The notes below the pieces were generated by a model. That model saw only the letters and a list, made by a program, of their open reading frames with translations. It made no database searches and had not been told where the DNA came from. Below, one piece after another: positions 27,998 through 36,921 of a DNA stretch of 64,000 nucleotides. The stretch is from NCBI RefSeq assembly GCF_035621475.1, contig NZ_CP141799.1, positions 590,001-654,000 on the forward strand, given 5' to 3'. The position numbers and the translations under genes are program-made. Position 1 is the first letter of the stretch; every line of letters starts with the position of its first letter. The stretch is from Pseudomonas paeninsulae (lineage in GTDB: Bacteria; Pseudomonadota; Gammaproteobacteria; Pseudomonadales; Pseudomonadaceae).

Positions 27998-29112
27998 TGA
28001 GCTTCGACCATGCCTGCATGGCCCGCGCCCTGGAGCTGGCCCGCAAAGGCCTGTATTCCACTCACCCGAATCCGCGGGTCGGCTGCGTCATCGCCCGCGA
28101 CGGCCAGGTCGTTGGCGAAGGCTGGCATGTGCGCGCCGGTGAGCCGCACGCCGAGGTGCATGCGCTGCGCCAGGCCGGCGCGCAGGCGCGTGGCGCCACC
28201 GCCTATGTAACCCTGGAACCTTGCAGCCATCACGGCCGCACCCCGCCGTGCGCCGATGCGCTGGTTGCCGCTGGCGTCGCGCGGGTGGTGGTGGCCATGC
28301 AGGATCCCAATCCGCAGGTCGCCGGCAATGGTCTGGCGCGCCTGATGCAGGCCGGCATTGCAGTGCACAGCGGTGTGCTGGAAGCAGAAGCGCGGACGCT
28401 CAACGCCGGTTTCATCAAACGCATGGAGCAGGGCTTGCCCTTCGTGCGGGTCAAGTTGGCGATGAGCCTGGACGGCCGCACCGCCATGGCCAGCGGCGAG
28501 AGCCAGTGGATTACCGGGCCGGCTGCCCGCGCCGCCGTGCAGCGCTTGCGGGCCCGCGCCAGCGTGGTGCTGACCGGCGCCGACACCGTGTTGGCGGACC
28601 GCGCCCGCTTGACCGTGCGCCCCGATGAGCTGGGCCTGGATGCCGAGCTGACGGCGCTGGCGGCGACCCGGCCGCCGCTGCGGGTACTGGTCGATGGCCG
28701 TCTGCGGGTGCCACTGGATGTGCCTTTCTTTCAGGCCGGCGCGACCCTGGTGGCGACCTGCGCGGCGGCGCTGGCGCGTGAGCGCTACCTGGACGCCGGT
28801 CACGAGCTGTTGGCCGTGCCGGGCAGTAGCGGCCATGTCGATCTGCACAAGCTGCTGGCCGAACTGGCCGGGCGCGGGGCCAATGAAGTCCTGGTTGAAG
28901 CCGGTCCACGTCTGGCCGGCGCATTCGCCCGCGAGGGCCTGGTCGATGAGTATCAGTTGTTCGTCGCGCCGAAGTTCCTCGGCTCCAGTGCGCGGCCGTT
29001 GCTCGAGTTGCCGTTGGCGCGCATGGCCGAGGCGCAGGCGTTGAAGATTGTCGAGATACGCGCGGTCGGTGATGACTGGCGGATCATTGCGCTGCCGCAG
29101 CGCGAGGGTTGA
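27994..29112 (+). CDS. ribD: Bifunctional diaminohydroxyphosphoribosylaminopyrimidine deaminase / 5-amino-6-(5-phosphoribosylamino)uracil reductase
   Basis: Catalyses the second and third steps of riboflavin synthesis. The 372 residues have an N-terminal zinc deaminase domain ([11 protein letters not shown] with the catalytic Glu, then the zinc ligands in [14 protein letters not shown]) over residues 1-145. A C-terminal reductase domain ([20 protein letters not shown], then [14 protein letters not shown]) follows. It is coupled to nrdR by overlap. The FMN riboswitch lies downstream of ribD, so ribD itself is not under that element. Confidence 0.97.
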   Translation: MMSFDHACMARALELARKGLYSTHPNPRVGCVIARDGQVVGEGWHVRAGEPHAEVHALRQAGAQARGATAYVTLEPCSHHGRTPPCADALVAAGVARVVVAMQDPNPQVAGNGLARLMQAGIAVHSGVLEAEARTLNAGFIKRMEQGLPFVRVKLAMSLDGRTAMASGESQWITGPAARAAVQRLRARASVVLTGADTVLADRARLTVRPDELGLDAELTALAATRPPLRVLVDGRLRVPLDVPFFQAGATLVATCAAALARERYLDAGHELLAVPGSSGHVDLHKLLAELAGRGANEVLVEAGPRLAGAFAREGLVDEYQLFVAPKFLGSSARPLLELPLARMAEAQALKIVEIRAVGDDWRIIALPQREG

Positions 29113-29371
29113 TGGCTTCGCGGTTTCAAAGGCTGGGTTTGGTGCCACATTCAAAGTAGCTAAGCCGCCGATTGTTGCGCGCCGTCCCCCTGCGTGTCGG
29201 CGCGGACGGGTGAAAAGCCGGGTGGCGCGGACGGCCCCCGGCCATTCCAGCTGGCTATGGAGGGCGTGCGCGCGGCGCCAGATTGGCCATCGGCCAGCAC
29301 AGGCTGTCGCGGGGCGATGCGTCCGGGCGGCAATTATGGTAAAACGCGTCTCGGCCACCACGGTGGCCGCA

Positions 29372-29525
29372 ACGTTCTCAGGGCGGGGTGTGATTCCCCA
29401 CCGGCGGTAATGGCGCTCAATTGCCTAGCCCGCGAGCGCTTGCCCAGGTTGTGTAAGCAACCGGGCAAGGACAGCAGACCCGGTGTGATTCCGGGGCCGA
29501 CGGTATAGTCCGGATAAAGAGAGAG
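29372..29525 (+). ncRNA. FMN riboswitch (RFN element)
   Basis: The characteristic conserved segments appear in order: AGGGCGGGGTGTGATTCCCC then ACCGGCGGTAATGGC (29380-29415), a variable stem (GAGCGCTTGCCC...GGGCAAGG), and finally CAGACCCGGTGTGATTCCGG, GCCGACGGTATAGTCCGGAT and AAAGAGAG (29476-29525). It binds FMN and should repress the following ribC-ribB(X)-ribH group. The 260 bp between ribD and the riboswitch hold no gene; TATGGT near 29336 is a possible -10 element. Confidence 0.95.
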
Positions 29526-29585
29526 CGGGATTCCCTCCTCGGGCGCGACATGCGTACCCGTGAAATCCCTATCGATCGGCATTGC

Positions 29586-29605
29586 CCTGTTTTGCTCAAA
29601 ACAGG
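29586..29605 (+). promoter_or_regulatory. Leader hairpin covering a Shine-Dalgarno sequence downstream of the FMN riboswitch
   Basis: CCTGTTTT (29586-29593) and AAAACAGG (29598-29605) form a perfect 8-bp stem with a 4-base loop. The 3' arm contributes the AGG of the AGGAG (29602-29606) that precedes ATG 29615. It may be part of the riboswitch expression platform, acting on translation of the leader ORF. Confidence 0.45.
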
Positions 29606-29614
29606 AGTTCATTC

Positions 29615-29671
29615 ATGCTGTTCAACATCAGCTTCACTCGTGTACCGGAGGACCCATGTTCACCGGCATAA
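29615..29671 (+). CDS. Possible 18-residue leader peptide overlapping the ribC start
   Basis: ATG 29615 follows an AGGAG at 8 bp and encodes [18 protein letters not shown] before a TAA at 29669-29671, which lies inside the first codons of ribC (ATG 29656). If it is translated, ribosomes would terminate right over the ribC start, giving translational coupling. It could be coincidence: ribC has its own GGAGGA site. Confidence 0.25.
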   Translation: MLFNISFTRVPEDPCSPA

Positions 29672-30318
29672 TCGAATCCATTGGTAGCATCCGTGCGCTG
29701 ACGCCCAAGGGCGGTGACGTGCGTGTCTATGTGGCCACCGGCAAGCTCGACCTGGGCGACGTCAAACTGGGCGACAGCATCGCGGTCAACGGCGTCTGCC
29801 TGACCGCGGTGGAGCTGCCCGGCGACGGTTTCTGGGCCGATGTCAGCCGCGAAACCCTGGCGCGTACTGCGTTCGTCGACCTCAAGGCCGGCAGCCAGGT
29901 CAACCTGGAAAAGGCTCTGACGCCATCCAGTCGTCTCGGCGGTCATCTGGTCAGCGGCCATATCGACGGAGTGGGTGAAGTCATTGCCCGCGCCGATAAC
30001 GCTCGCGCCGTGCAGTTCACCATCCGCGCGCCGCGCGAGTTGGCCAAATACATCGCCCACAAAGGCTCGATCACCGTCGACGGCACCAGCCTGACCGTCA
30101 ATTCGGTGAATGGCGCCGAATTCGAGTTGACCATAGTGCCGCACACCCTGGCCGAGACCATCATGGTCGACTATCGCCCCGGTCGGCAGGTCAACCTCGA
30201 GGTCGACTTGCTGGCGCGTTACCTGGAGCGTCTGCTGCTCGGCGACAAAGCCGCCGAGCCAAACGCCTCGGGCATGACGGAACACTTTCTGGCCGAACAC
30301 GGCTACCTGAAGAATTGA
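29656..30318 (+). CDS. ribC: Riboflavin synthase, alpha chain
   Basis: Final enzyme of riboflavin synthesis (dismutation of two 6,7-dimethyl-8-ribityllumazine), also called ribE in some nomenclatures. The 220-residue protein is two similar lumazine-binding barrels: [15 protein letters not shown] with [20 protein letters not shown], then [14 protein letters not shown] with [16 protein letters not shown] 29656 has GGAGGA at correct spacing and begins with the invariant MFTGI. It is the first full gene after the FMN riboswitch. Confidence 0.97.
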   Translation: MFTGIIESIGSIRALTPKGGDVRVYVATGKLDLGDVKLGDSIAVNGVCLTAVELPGDGFWADVSRETLARTAFVDLKAGSQVNLEKALTPSSRLGGHLVSGHIDGVGEVIARADNARAVQFTIRAPRELAKYIAHKGSITVDGTSLTVNSVNGAEFELTIVPHTLAETIMVDYRPGRQVNLEVDLLARYLERLLLGDKAAEPNASGMTEHFLAEHGYLKN

Positions 30319-30330
30319 AGGAATAGCCTT

Positions 30331-31425
30331 ATGGCTCTCAATAGCATCGAAGAACTGGTTGAAGACATCCGCGCCGGCAAGATGGTCATCCTCATGGATG
30401 ACGAGGACCGCGAGAACGAAGGTGACCTGATCATCGCCTCCGAGTGCGTTGGCGCCGAGCATATCAACTTCATGGCGCGTTTCGCCCGCGGCCTGATCTG
30501 CATGCCGATGACCCGCGAGCGCTGCGAGACCCTCAAGCTGCCACTGATGTCCCCGCGCAACGGCTCCGGTTTCGGCACCAAGTTCACCGTCTCGATCGAG
30601 GCTGCCGTCGGCGTCACCACCGGTATTTCCGCCGCCGACCGTGCATGCACCGTGCAGGCTGCCGCGGCCAGGAACGCGGTAGCCGACGACATCGTCAGCC
30701 CCGGTCATATCTTCCCGTTGATGGCCCAGCCCGGTGGCGTGCTGGCGCGTGCCGGCCACACCGAGGCGGCCTGCGACCTGGCGCGCATGGGTGGCTTCGA
30801 GCCGAGCGGCGTGATCTGCGAAATCATGAACGACGATGGCACCATGGCCCGTCGGCCCGAGCTGGAAGAGTTCGCGGCGTTGCACGGGATCAAGATCGGC
30901 ACCATCGCCGACCTGATCCACTACCGGCTGATTCACGAACGCACCGTCGAGCGCGTCAGCGAGCAGATCCTGGATAGCGAACTGGGCCAGTTCAACCTGG
31001 TGACCTACCGCGATTCGGTGGAGAACGATGTGCACATGGCGCTGACCCTGGGCACCATCTGTGGCGATGAGCCGACGCTGGTGCGGGTGCACAACATGGA
31101 CCCGCTGCGCGACCTGTTCATGGTCAAGCAGCCCGGACGCTGGAGCCTGCGTGCGGCCATGACGCAAGTCGCTAAGGATGGCAGCGGCGTGGTGCTGCTG
31201 TTGGGCAACCCGCTGACCGGCCAGGACCTGCTGGCGCATCTGGAGCGGCAGTTGGGCGCTGAGACGAAAGTGGTCAATCCGACCACTTACAGCACCGTCG
31301 GCGCCGGCTCGCAGATCCTCCGCGACCTCGGGGTGCGCAAGATGCGCCTGATGAGTTCGCCGATGAAGTTCAATGCGATATCCGGTTTCGACCTGGAAGT
31401 TGTAGAATACCTGCCCGCTGAATAA
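30331..31425 (+). CDS. ribB: 3,4-dihydroxy-2-butanone-4-phosphate synthase with degenerate GTP cyclohydrolase II-like domain (RibBX type)
   Basis: Makes the four-carbon riboflavin precursor from ribulose 5-phosphate. Residues 1-200 form the RibB domain with the metal/substrate loop [11 protein letters not shown] (residues 24-34) and GHTEAACDL. Residues 205-364 resemble RibA, but where active GTP cyclohydrolase II has HSECLTGD plus the CDC zinc cysteines, this protein reads [13 protein letters not shown] with no cysteines, so that half is presumably non-catalytic. Such RibBX proteins are known in gammaproteobacteria. A true RibA is encoded at 35888. Confidence 0.93.
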   Translation: MALNSIEELVEDIRAGKMVILMDDEDRENEGDLIIASECVGAEHINFMARFARGLICMPMTRERCETLKLPLMSPRNGSGFGTKFTVSIEAAVGVTTGISAADRACTVQAAAARNAVADDIVSPGHIFPLMAQPGGVLARAGHTEAACDLARMGGFEPSGVICEIMNDDGTMARRPELEEFAALHGIKIGTIADLIHYRLIHERTVERVSEQILDSELGQFNLVTYRDSVENDVHMALTLGTICGDEPTLVRVHNMDPLRDLFMVKQPGRWSLRAAMTQVAKDGSGVVLLLGNPLTGQDLLAHLERQLGAETKVVNPTTYSTVGAGSQILRDLGVRKMRLMSSPMKFNAISGFDLEVVEYLPAE

Positions 31426-31463
31426 CGACCGCCGCGCTACTGCGCTTGGACATACTGCGTTGC

Positions 31464-31517
31464 AAACAGGCTCGGCTTGCTCATTTACACCAGTAAACTC
31501 CGCAGCCTCGCCTGTTT
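31464..31517. repeat. Dispersed stem-loop repeat, copy 1 (core TGCTCATTTACACCAGTAAA)
   Basis: The 20-base core at 31478-31497 is flanked by AAACAGGC (31464-31471) and its complement GCCTGTTT (31510-31517), giving an 8-bp stem. It sits in the 185-bp gap between ribB(X) and ribH. An identical core with a different but again self-complementary stem occurs at 34232-34251. Confidence 0.75.
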
Positions 31518-31610
31518 CCGCCTTGTCTGTCCTGCGCTCGCTACGCGCTGTTCCGTTGGACTATGGATTTTTTGCCCCCTGGCTCTTTAACGCTATATGA
31601 GAATTGTTTT

Positions 31611-32087
31611 ATGACCCTGAAGACCATCGAAGGTACTTTCATTGCCCCCAAGGGCCGCTTCGCCCTGGTGGTCGGCCGCTTCAACAGCTTCGTTGTCGAA
31701 AGCCTGGTAAGCGGCGCCGTTGACACCCTGGTGCGCCACGGCGTGAGCGAAAGCGACATCACCATCATCCGTGCACCGGGTGCCTTCGAAATTCCGTTGG
31801 TGGCGCAGAAAATCGCTCAGCGTAGCGAATTCGACGCGATTATCGCCCTGGGTGCGGTGATCCGTGGCGGCACCCCGCATTTCGAATACGTGGCTGGCGA
31901 ATGCACCAAGGGCCTGGCCCAGGTGTCCATGGAGTTCGGCGTACCGGTGGCCTTCGGCGTACTGACCGTCGACTCCATCGAGCAAGCCATCGAGCGTTCT
32001 GGCACCAAGGCCGGCAACAAGGGTGCGGAAGCTGCTCTGTCCGCCCTGGAAATGGTCAGCCTGTTGGCGCAGTTGGAGGCCAAGTGA
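31611..32087 (+). CDS. ribH: 6,7-dimethyl-8-ribityllumazine synthase
   Basis: Penultimate riboflavin enzyme; assembles into hollow capsid-like particles. The 158 residues include the substrate loop [36 protein letters not shown], and [20 protein letters not shown] with the catalytic His. ATG 31611 ([17 protein letters not shown]) is chosen; a longer extension would run into the upstream repeat. The stop overlaps the GTG of nusB. Confidence 0.96.
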   Translation: MTLKTIEGTFIAPKGRFALVVGRFNSFVVESLVSGAVDTLVRHGVSESDITIIRAPGAFEIPLVAQKIAQRSEFDAIIALGAVIRGGTPHFEYVAGECTKGLAQVSMEFGVPVAFGVLTVDSIEQAIERSGTKAGNKGAEAALSALEMVSLLAQLEAK

Positions 32088-32581
32088 GCCAGAACGACGG
32101 TAACCAGCCAAAGCCGCAGCCACCCAAAGGCCCGAAAGCGCCGAGTGGCAAAACCCTGGCGCGTCGTCAGGCGCGCACCCTGGCCATGCAGGCGTTGTAT
32201 TCCTGGCATATGGCCGGTCAGCAAGTGAATGAAATCGAGGCGCAGTTCCGCGTCGATAACGATTTCAGCACGGTCGACGGCGCCTACTTCCACGAAATCC
32301 TGCACGGCGTGCCGCGGCAGAAAAGCGAGATCGACGGGGCCTTCGAGGTCCTGCTCGATCGCCCGATCGCGGAGATCGATCCGGTTGAACTGTCGATTCT
32401 GCGTCTGTCGACCTACGAGCTGAAGAACCGCCTCGATGTGCCTTATCGCGTGGTGATCAACGAAGGTATCGAGTTGGCCAAGGTGTTCGGTGCCACCGAC
32501 GGGCACAAGTTCGTCAACGGCGTACTGGATAAGCTGGCGCCACGCTTGCGAGCCGACGAAGTCCGCGCCAACCGGCGCTGA
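32084..32581 (+). CDS. nusB: Transcription antitermination factor NusB
   Basis: RNA-binding factor of rRNA antitermination, 165 residues. GTG 32084 overlaps the ribH stop and gives a disordered basic N-terminus ([16 protein letters not shown]) before the all-helical NusB fold ([19 protein letters not shown], then [32 protein letters not shown]). A ribH-nusB-thiL order is common in proteobacteria. Confidence 0.96.
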   Translation: MSQNDGNQPKPQPPKGPKAPSGKTLARRQARTLAMQALYSWHMAGQQVNEIEAQFRVDNDFSTVDGAYFHEILHGVPRQKSEIDGAFEVLLDRPIAEIDPVELSILRLSTYELKNRLDVPYRVVINEGIELAKVFGATDGHKFVNGVLDKLAPRLRADEVRANRR

Positions 32582-32685
32582 TCGCTTCTTGACGCGCTGC
32601 CGCGAGTTGCGGGTGCCGGGCATCCGCCTGGTCGCCGTTGCTGATTCGCTGCAGCGGGCATTGCACCTGTCAGGAGTTGCCGTCT

Positions 32686-33654
32686 TTGGGTGAGTTCGAG
32701 CTGATCCGTCATTACTTCGCCGCGGCGTCCTGTGCGCAGGCCGGCGAAGGCGTGGCGCTGGGCATCGGCGATGACTGCGCCCTGTTGGAGCTGCCGGCTG
32801 GCGAACAGCTGGCGGTATCCACCGACACCCTGGTTGCCGGGGTCCATTTCCCCGAATCAGCCGATCCTTTTCTGCTGGCTCAGCGTGCGCTGGGCGTGTC
32901 GGTCAGTGACCTGGCAGCCATGGGCGCGACGCCCATCGGCTTCACTCTGGCCTTGACTCTACCCGGCGCCGAACCGGCCTGGCTGCAAGCCTTCGCCCGT
33001 GGCCTCGATCGAATGGCGCAGGACTGTGGGTTGCGCCTGATCGGCGGCGATACCTCGCGCGGGCCACTGAGCCTGACCCTGACGGTGTTCGGTCGGCTGC
33101 CCCGCGGCCTGGCCTTGACCCGCTCCGGTGCCCGGGTCGGCGACTTGCTCTGCGTTGGCGGTGAGTTGGGCGATGGCGCCGGCGCGTTGCCGCTGGTGCT
33201 CGGTCAGCGTCAGGCGCCAGCGGCGATTGCCGAGCCCTTGCTGGCGCGCTACTGGTCGCCGCGACCGCAACTGGCGTTGGGCCAGGCGCTGCGCGGCAAG
33301 GCCACGGCGGCGCTGGATATCTCCGATGGCCTGCTGGCCGACTGCGGGCATATCGCCCTCGCCTCGGGCGTGGCGCTGTTGATCGAACAGGCGCGCCTGC
33401 CGCTGTCGCAGGCGCTGCTGAGCTTGCTCGGTGCCAGTGGCGCGCGTGACTGTGCGCTGAGTGGTGGTGACGATTACCTGTTGGCCTTTACCCTGCCGGC
33501 TGAGCATCTTGCCGGCTTGCAGGCGCAGGGCTGGCCGATCCATGTGATTGGTCGCGCCGAAGCCGGGTCGGGCGTACAGCTGTTGGATCAACGCGGTCAA
33601 TCCATCACCCCGCAGGCGCGGGGCTATCAACATTTTGGGAGTGACGGTGACTGA
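32686..33654 (+). CDS. thiL: Thiamine-monophosphate kinase
   Basis: Phosphorylates thiamine monophosphate to thiamine diphosphate. The 322-residue product starts with a TTG at 32686 (LGEFELIRHYF), supported by an AGGAG 8 bases upstream. Seen: GIGDDCALLE near residue 27 and STDTLVAGVHF (ATP/Mg-binding), SDLAAMGATP, and LIGGDTSRGPLS. The product could supply the ThDP used by Dxs, encoded later in the window. It overlaps pgpA. Confidence 0.94.
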   Translation: MGEFELIRHYFAAASCAQAGEGVALGIGDDCALLELPAGEQLAVSTDTLVAGVHFPESADPFLLAQRALGVSVSDLAAMGATPIGFTLALTLPGAEPAWLQAFARGLDRMAQDCGLRLIGGDTSRGPLSLTLTVFGRLPRGLALTRSGARVGDLLCVGGELGDGAGALPLVLGQRQAPAAIAEPLLARYWSPRPQLALGQALRGKATAALDISDGLLADCGHIALASGVALLIEQARLPLSQALLSLLGASGARDCALSGGDDYLLAFTLPAEHLAGLQAQGWPIHVIGRAEAGSGVQLLDQRGQSITPQARGYQHFGSDGD

Positions 33655-34159
33655 ACCGCTAAGCGTGCCGCCATCGGTATGGCGCAATCCGTGGCATTTC
33701 ATCGCCTTCGGCTTTGGCTCGGGCACCTTGCCCAAGGCGCCGGGCACCTGGGGCTCGCTGGTGGCGCTGCCGTTTATCCCGCTGTGGCAGATGCTGCCGG
33801 ACTGGGGCTACTGGCTGATGCTCGGCGTCACCATGCTGTTCGGCTTCTGGCTGTGCGGCAAGGTTGCCGAAGACCTGCGCGTGCATGACCATGAAGGCAT
33901 CGTCTGGGACGAAATGGTCGGCATGTGGATCACCCTGTGGCTGGTGCCGGAAGGCTGGGGCTGGTTGCTGGTGGGTTTTTTGATGTTCCGCCTGTTCGAC
34001 ATCCTCAAGCCCTGGCCGATCAGCTGGATCGACCGCCACGTGCATGGCGGTGTCGGCATCATGCTCGACGATGTGCTGGCCGGGGTCTTCGCCTGGCTGG
34101 CCATGCAGTTGCTCGTGTGGGGCTGGGCCAATGGTCTGGCAAGCGGGTTGGGTCTGTAA
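33647..34159 (+). CDS. pgpA: Phosphatidylglycerophosphatase A
   Basis: Membrane phosphatase making phosphatidylglycerol, 170 residues. Seen: GFGSGTLPKAPGTWGSLVALP at residues 20-40, VAEDLRVHDHEGIVWDEMVGMW (metal-binding acidic cluster), then FRLFDILKPWPISWIDR. Three hydrophobic segments. GTG 33647 is preferred because GGGAG lies 5 bases upstream; GTG 33641 is an alternative. It overlaps the thiL stop. Confidence 0.94.
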   Translation: MTEPLSVPPSVWRNPWHFIAFGFGSGTLPKAPGTWGSLVALPFIPLWQMLPDWGYWLMLGVTMLFGFWLCGKVAEDLRVHDHEGIVWDEMVGMWITLWLVPEGWGWLLVGFLMFRLFDILKPWPISWIDRHVHGGVGIMLDDVLAGVFAWLAMQLLVWGWANGLASGLGL

Positions 34160-34163
34160 CCGA

Positions 34164-34319
34164 CCGTTGAAAAACTACCGGCGTTGCCAATGCTGCGTTA
34201 ACAATGGCCTCGCGTGCGAGCCCAGTCAAAATGCTCATTTACACCAGTAAAGGCTACTTTTTCGGCCATGTTGTCTCTGTCTTGGCTGCCTCGTCTGCAT
34301 TTTTCAATGGATTGTTAAA
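34164..34319. repeat. Dispersed stem-loop repeat, copy 2 (core TGCTCATTTACACCAGTAAA)
   Basis: The core at 34232-34251 is the same 20 bases as in copy 1. The inner stem is AACAATGGCC (34200-34209) with GGCCATGTT (34264-34272). A second, outer pairing CCGTTGAAAAA (from about 34164) with TTTTTCAATGG (to about 34310) encloses it. It fills the gap between pgpA and the next gene and argues against any start upstream of 34320 for that gene. Confidence 0.7.
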
Positions 34320-34320
34320 C

Positions 34321-35064
34321 GTGCCGAGATCGATCATGGCGAGCTGCTGGTTGGCGATACTGCTGAGCGTATTGGGCGGCACATGCGCCCAGGCGGAGTC
34401 TGCGCTGCCGCAGGAAATTCGCTTGGCCGGCGAGGCCTGGCAAGGTTATACCGATGCCGACGGTACGGGACTGGGCTGGGATATTCTGCGTCAGGTGTTC
34501 GAGCCCGCAGGCATCGAACTGGTGATCCAGAGCGTGCCTTATACCCGTTCCATCGGCCTGGTGCAGCGCGGTGAGGCCGATGCCTGGGTCGGCTCCTACC
34601 GCAACGAGGTGGGCGAAGGCGTGTTCTACCCACGCTGGCATTACGACGTCGATCAGATCAGTGCGCTGGGGTTGATCGAACTGCCGGCGCCAAGTCTGGC
34701 GACGCTCGGCCAGTATCGCCTGGTGTGGATGCGTGGCTACGCCTATCAGCGCTATCTGCCGAATTTGACGCGCTACCGGGAAGTGCAGCGACAAAGCGAT
34801 ATTCTCAATATGTTGAACCTTGATCGCACAGACTTTTATATCGATGCGCGCACCGAGGTCGACGAGACCCTCGAGGCGGCCCGTGATCCGGCGCGTTACC
34901 GGATTACCGATCTGACCCGTTTACCGGTGTATCTGGGGTTTGCCGATAATCCGCGTGGTCGGGCGTTGGCCCAGCTATACGATCGCCGCATGGAGCAGCT
35001 GGTCGAATTGCACAGCTTGCGCCCGCTGTTCGAGCGCTGGCAGCAACCCTATCCCTTCGATTAA
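34321..35064 (+). CDS. Periplasmic substrate-binding-like protein (SBP family 3 type)
   Basis: Secreted protein of 247 residues. GTG 34321 (VPRSIMASCWLAILLSVLGG) yields a good signal peptide cleaved after AQA; ATG 34336 is the alternative. The mature part is a type-II binding fold: IRLAGEAWQGYTDADGTGLG, WDILRQVFEPAGIELVIQSV, YTRSIGLVQRGEADAWVGSY. There is no permease or ATPase beside it, so it may be an orphan sensor or binding protein rather than part of a transporter. The ligand is unknown. Confidence 0.75.
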   Translation: MPRSIMASCWLAILLSVLGGTCAQAESALPQEIRLAGEAWQGYTDADGTGLGWDILRQVFEPAGIELVIQSVPYTRSIGLVQRGEADAWVGSYRNEVGEGVFYPRWHYDVDQISALGLIELPAPSLATLGQYRLVWMRGYAYQRYLPNLTRYREVQRQSDILNMLNLDRTDFYIDARTEVDETLEAARDPARYRITDLTRLPVYLGFADNPRGRALAQLYDRRMEQLVELHSLRPLFERWQQPYPFD

Positions 35065-35081
35065 CCGAGTGTGAGAGTCTG

Positions 35082-35729
35082 ATGCGTGGACTGAAAATAT
35101 TGACTGTCGCGGTGCTGTTGTCGGTCTGCGGGCTCAGCTGGGCGGCGCCCCGGGTGCAGGTGGTCGGCCTGTTCCCCGGCGCCGCGGTGCTCAATGTCGA
35201 CGGTCAGCGCAAGCTGGTGAAAGCTGGCCAGATCGGCCCCGCTGGGGTGGTGGTGGTCAGTGCCGACAGCCGCGGTGCCGTGCTGCGCGTCGATGGCGTG
35301 GAACGTGCCTATGGCCTGAGTCGTGAATACAGTGATGGTTTTGCCGAGCCGGGTAAGCGCCAGCTGAGCATTGCCAAAGGCATTGGCGGGCACTATTGGG
35401 TCGCCGGCTCGGTGGACGGCCAGCCGATGCAGTTCCTGGTCGACACCGGTGCCACCTCGATCGCCCTCAACGATGGTCACGCTCGCCGTCTCGGCATTGA
35501 CTACCGGGTGGTCGGCCGGCCACTGCAGGTCAGTACTGCTAGCGGCACCGTGCGCGGCTGGCGGGTCCATCTCAACAGCGTCAAGGTCGGCACTCTGGAA
35601 GTGCTGGGCGTCGAGGCGGTGGTGCTGGAGGGTGGCTCGCCCACCGAAGCGCTGCTCGGCATGAGCTTCCTCAGCCGAGTCGGCTGGCGGGTGGAGCAGG
35701 ATCTGCTGGTGCTGGAGTCCAAGCTATAA
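35082..35729 (+). CDS. Retropepsin-like aspartic protease (TIGR02281 family)
   Basis: Exported 215-residue protein. Signal peptide residues 1-23 (TVAVLLSVCGLSWAA), then a small beta domain, then a clan AA retropepsin-like domain from residue 95 with the catalytic motif FLVDTGATSIAL and the flap/second-half motif ALLGMSFLSRV. A single DTGA means activity would require dimerisation. It begins 17 bp after the binding-protein gene, so co-transcription is likely. The substrate is unknown. Confidence 0.85.
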   Translation: MRGLKILTVAVLLSVCGLSWAAPRVQVVGLFPGAAVLNVDGQRKLVKAGQIGPAGVVVVSADSRGAVLRVDGVERAYGLSREYSDGFAEPGKRQLSIAKGIGGHYWVAGSVDGQPMQFLVDTGATSIALNDGHARRLGIDYRVVGRPLQVSTASGTVRGWRVHLNSVKVGTLEVLGVEAVVLEGGSPTEALLGMSFLSRVGWRVEQDLLVLESKL

Positions 35730-35887
35730 GCTGCACATGAACATCCGGGCGGCCTGGCCTGGCCTGGTTTGCAGCTTGTAGCTTATCCGATCCTTATCAT
35801 CGGTAATTCAGGCTGACCCGCCGGTGGGGGCTGCTGTTACAATGCGCCCTCGCAAATTTCCAGCCCTTCTCTATTTAGGAGCATCCG

Positions 35888-36508
35888 GTGTCCGTCGTGT
35901 TCGTCGCCGCCTCCCAGCTGCCTACCCCGTTCGGGGTGTTTACCATGCATGGCTTTCTCGAAACGGCCACAGGCAAGGAGCATGTCGCGCTGACCTTTGG
36001 CGATGTGGCCGATGGCGAGCCGGTGCTGGGGCGCCTGCATTCCGAGTGCCTGACCGGCGATGCCCTGTTCAGCCTGCGCTGCGACTGCGGCTTCCAGCTC
36101 GAAGCCGCGATGCGCGCGATTGCCGCTGAAGGGCGTGGCGTCCTGCTCTATCTGCGTCAGGAGGGCCGAGGCATTGGCCTGCTGAACAAGATCCGCGCCT
36201 ATGAGCTGCAGGATGGCGGCGCCGATACGGTTGAGGCCAACGAACTCCTCGGTTTTGGTGCCGATCAGCGTGAATACGTGATCTGCCTGCCGATGCTCGA
36301 ACACCTGCACATCAAAGCCCTCAAGTTGATGACCAACAACCCGCGCAAGGTCAAGGCGCTGGGCGATATGGGCATCAACGTGGCCACTCGCGTACCGCTG
36401 CAGATCGAGCATAATCCGCACAACAAGAAGTACCTGGCGACCAAGGCCGGCAAGCTCGGGCACATGCTCGGCAGTCTGCATCAGGGCGAGGTCGAGGAAA
36501 GCCTGTGA
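35888..36508 (+). CDS. ribA: GTP cyclohydrolase II
   Basis: First committed enzyme of riboflavin synthesis, 206 residues. Zinc ligands are in [20 protein letters not shown] (residues 55-74). [20 protein letters not shown] carries the catalytic Arg region, followed by [13 protein letters not shown] 35888 has an AGGAG site 6 bp upstream. This intact enzyme supplies the activity missing from the RibA-like half of the RibBX protein. It overlaps the next gene by four bases. Confidence 0.96.
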   Translation: MSVVFVAASQLPTPFGVFTMHGFLETATGKEHVALTFGDVADGEPVLGRLHSECLTGDALFSLRCDCGFQLEAAMRAIAAEGRGVLLYLRQEGRGIGLLNKIRAYELQDGGADTVEANELLGFGADQREYVICLPMLEHLHIKALKLMTNNPRKVKALGDMGINVATRVPLQIEHNPHNKKYLATKAGKLGHMLGSLHQGEVEESL

Positions 36509-36921
36509 CCCGCGGCGACGTGCGCCGTCGCCTGGCGCTGGCCTGGTGGTGGCAACTGGCGGTGGTTCTGGCGCCGCTGTTTGTGCTTAACCTGCTGTTC
36601 GGTGCGGATCAGCACGTCGGTGTGCTGAGCATGCCGATGTTCATCGCCGGCCAGGCTTCGATGTTCGTCAGCCTGCCGCTGTTCCATGCCTACAAGCACG
36701 CGTTGATCGCCACCGAAAAGGCCCTCGACAGCCCTGAAGAGCCGGCGGCCTGGTTGGCCTTGGCCGCGCGGCGCCGGCTGGCCCTGCTGGGTGCCGGCTT
36801 ACCGGCTTGGATTGCCGCCATCGCGGTGTTTGCCGGGCTGGAGGCGATTCCACTGATCCTCCTGGCGCTGTCCAGCGTCGTCCTGTTCTACCTCTACCGC
36901 ATTCCCCGCCAGCTCGGCTGA
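36505..36921 (+). CDS. Conserved membrane protein, 138 residues
   Basis: Small integral membrane protein with four likely helices: [57 protein letters not shown] and [18 protein letters not shown]. No known domain recognised. The start overlaps the ribA stop and its stop overlaps the start of the cobalamin-binding protein (TGATG at 36919-36923), so all three are probably one transcript. A role in vitamin or cofactor transport is only a guess from context. Confidence 0.8.
   Translation: MTRGDVRRRLALAWWWQLAVVLAPLFVLNLLFGADQHVGVLSMPMFIAGQASMFVSLPLFHAYKHALIATEKALDSPEEPAAWLALAARRRLALLGAGLPAWIAAIAVFAGLEAIPLILLALSSVVLFYLYRIPRQLG

Noticed and set aside
29596..31239. 547-codon open frame on the minus strand across ribC and ribB(X)
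   Set aside because: It is antisense to two certain genes, and its composition reflects the high GC at third codon positions. No domain is recognisable.
34204..34320. Start of the binding-like protein at 34204
   Set aside because: That region lies inside the dispersed stem-loop repeat. A proper signal peptide begins only at 34321 or 34336.
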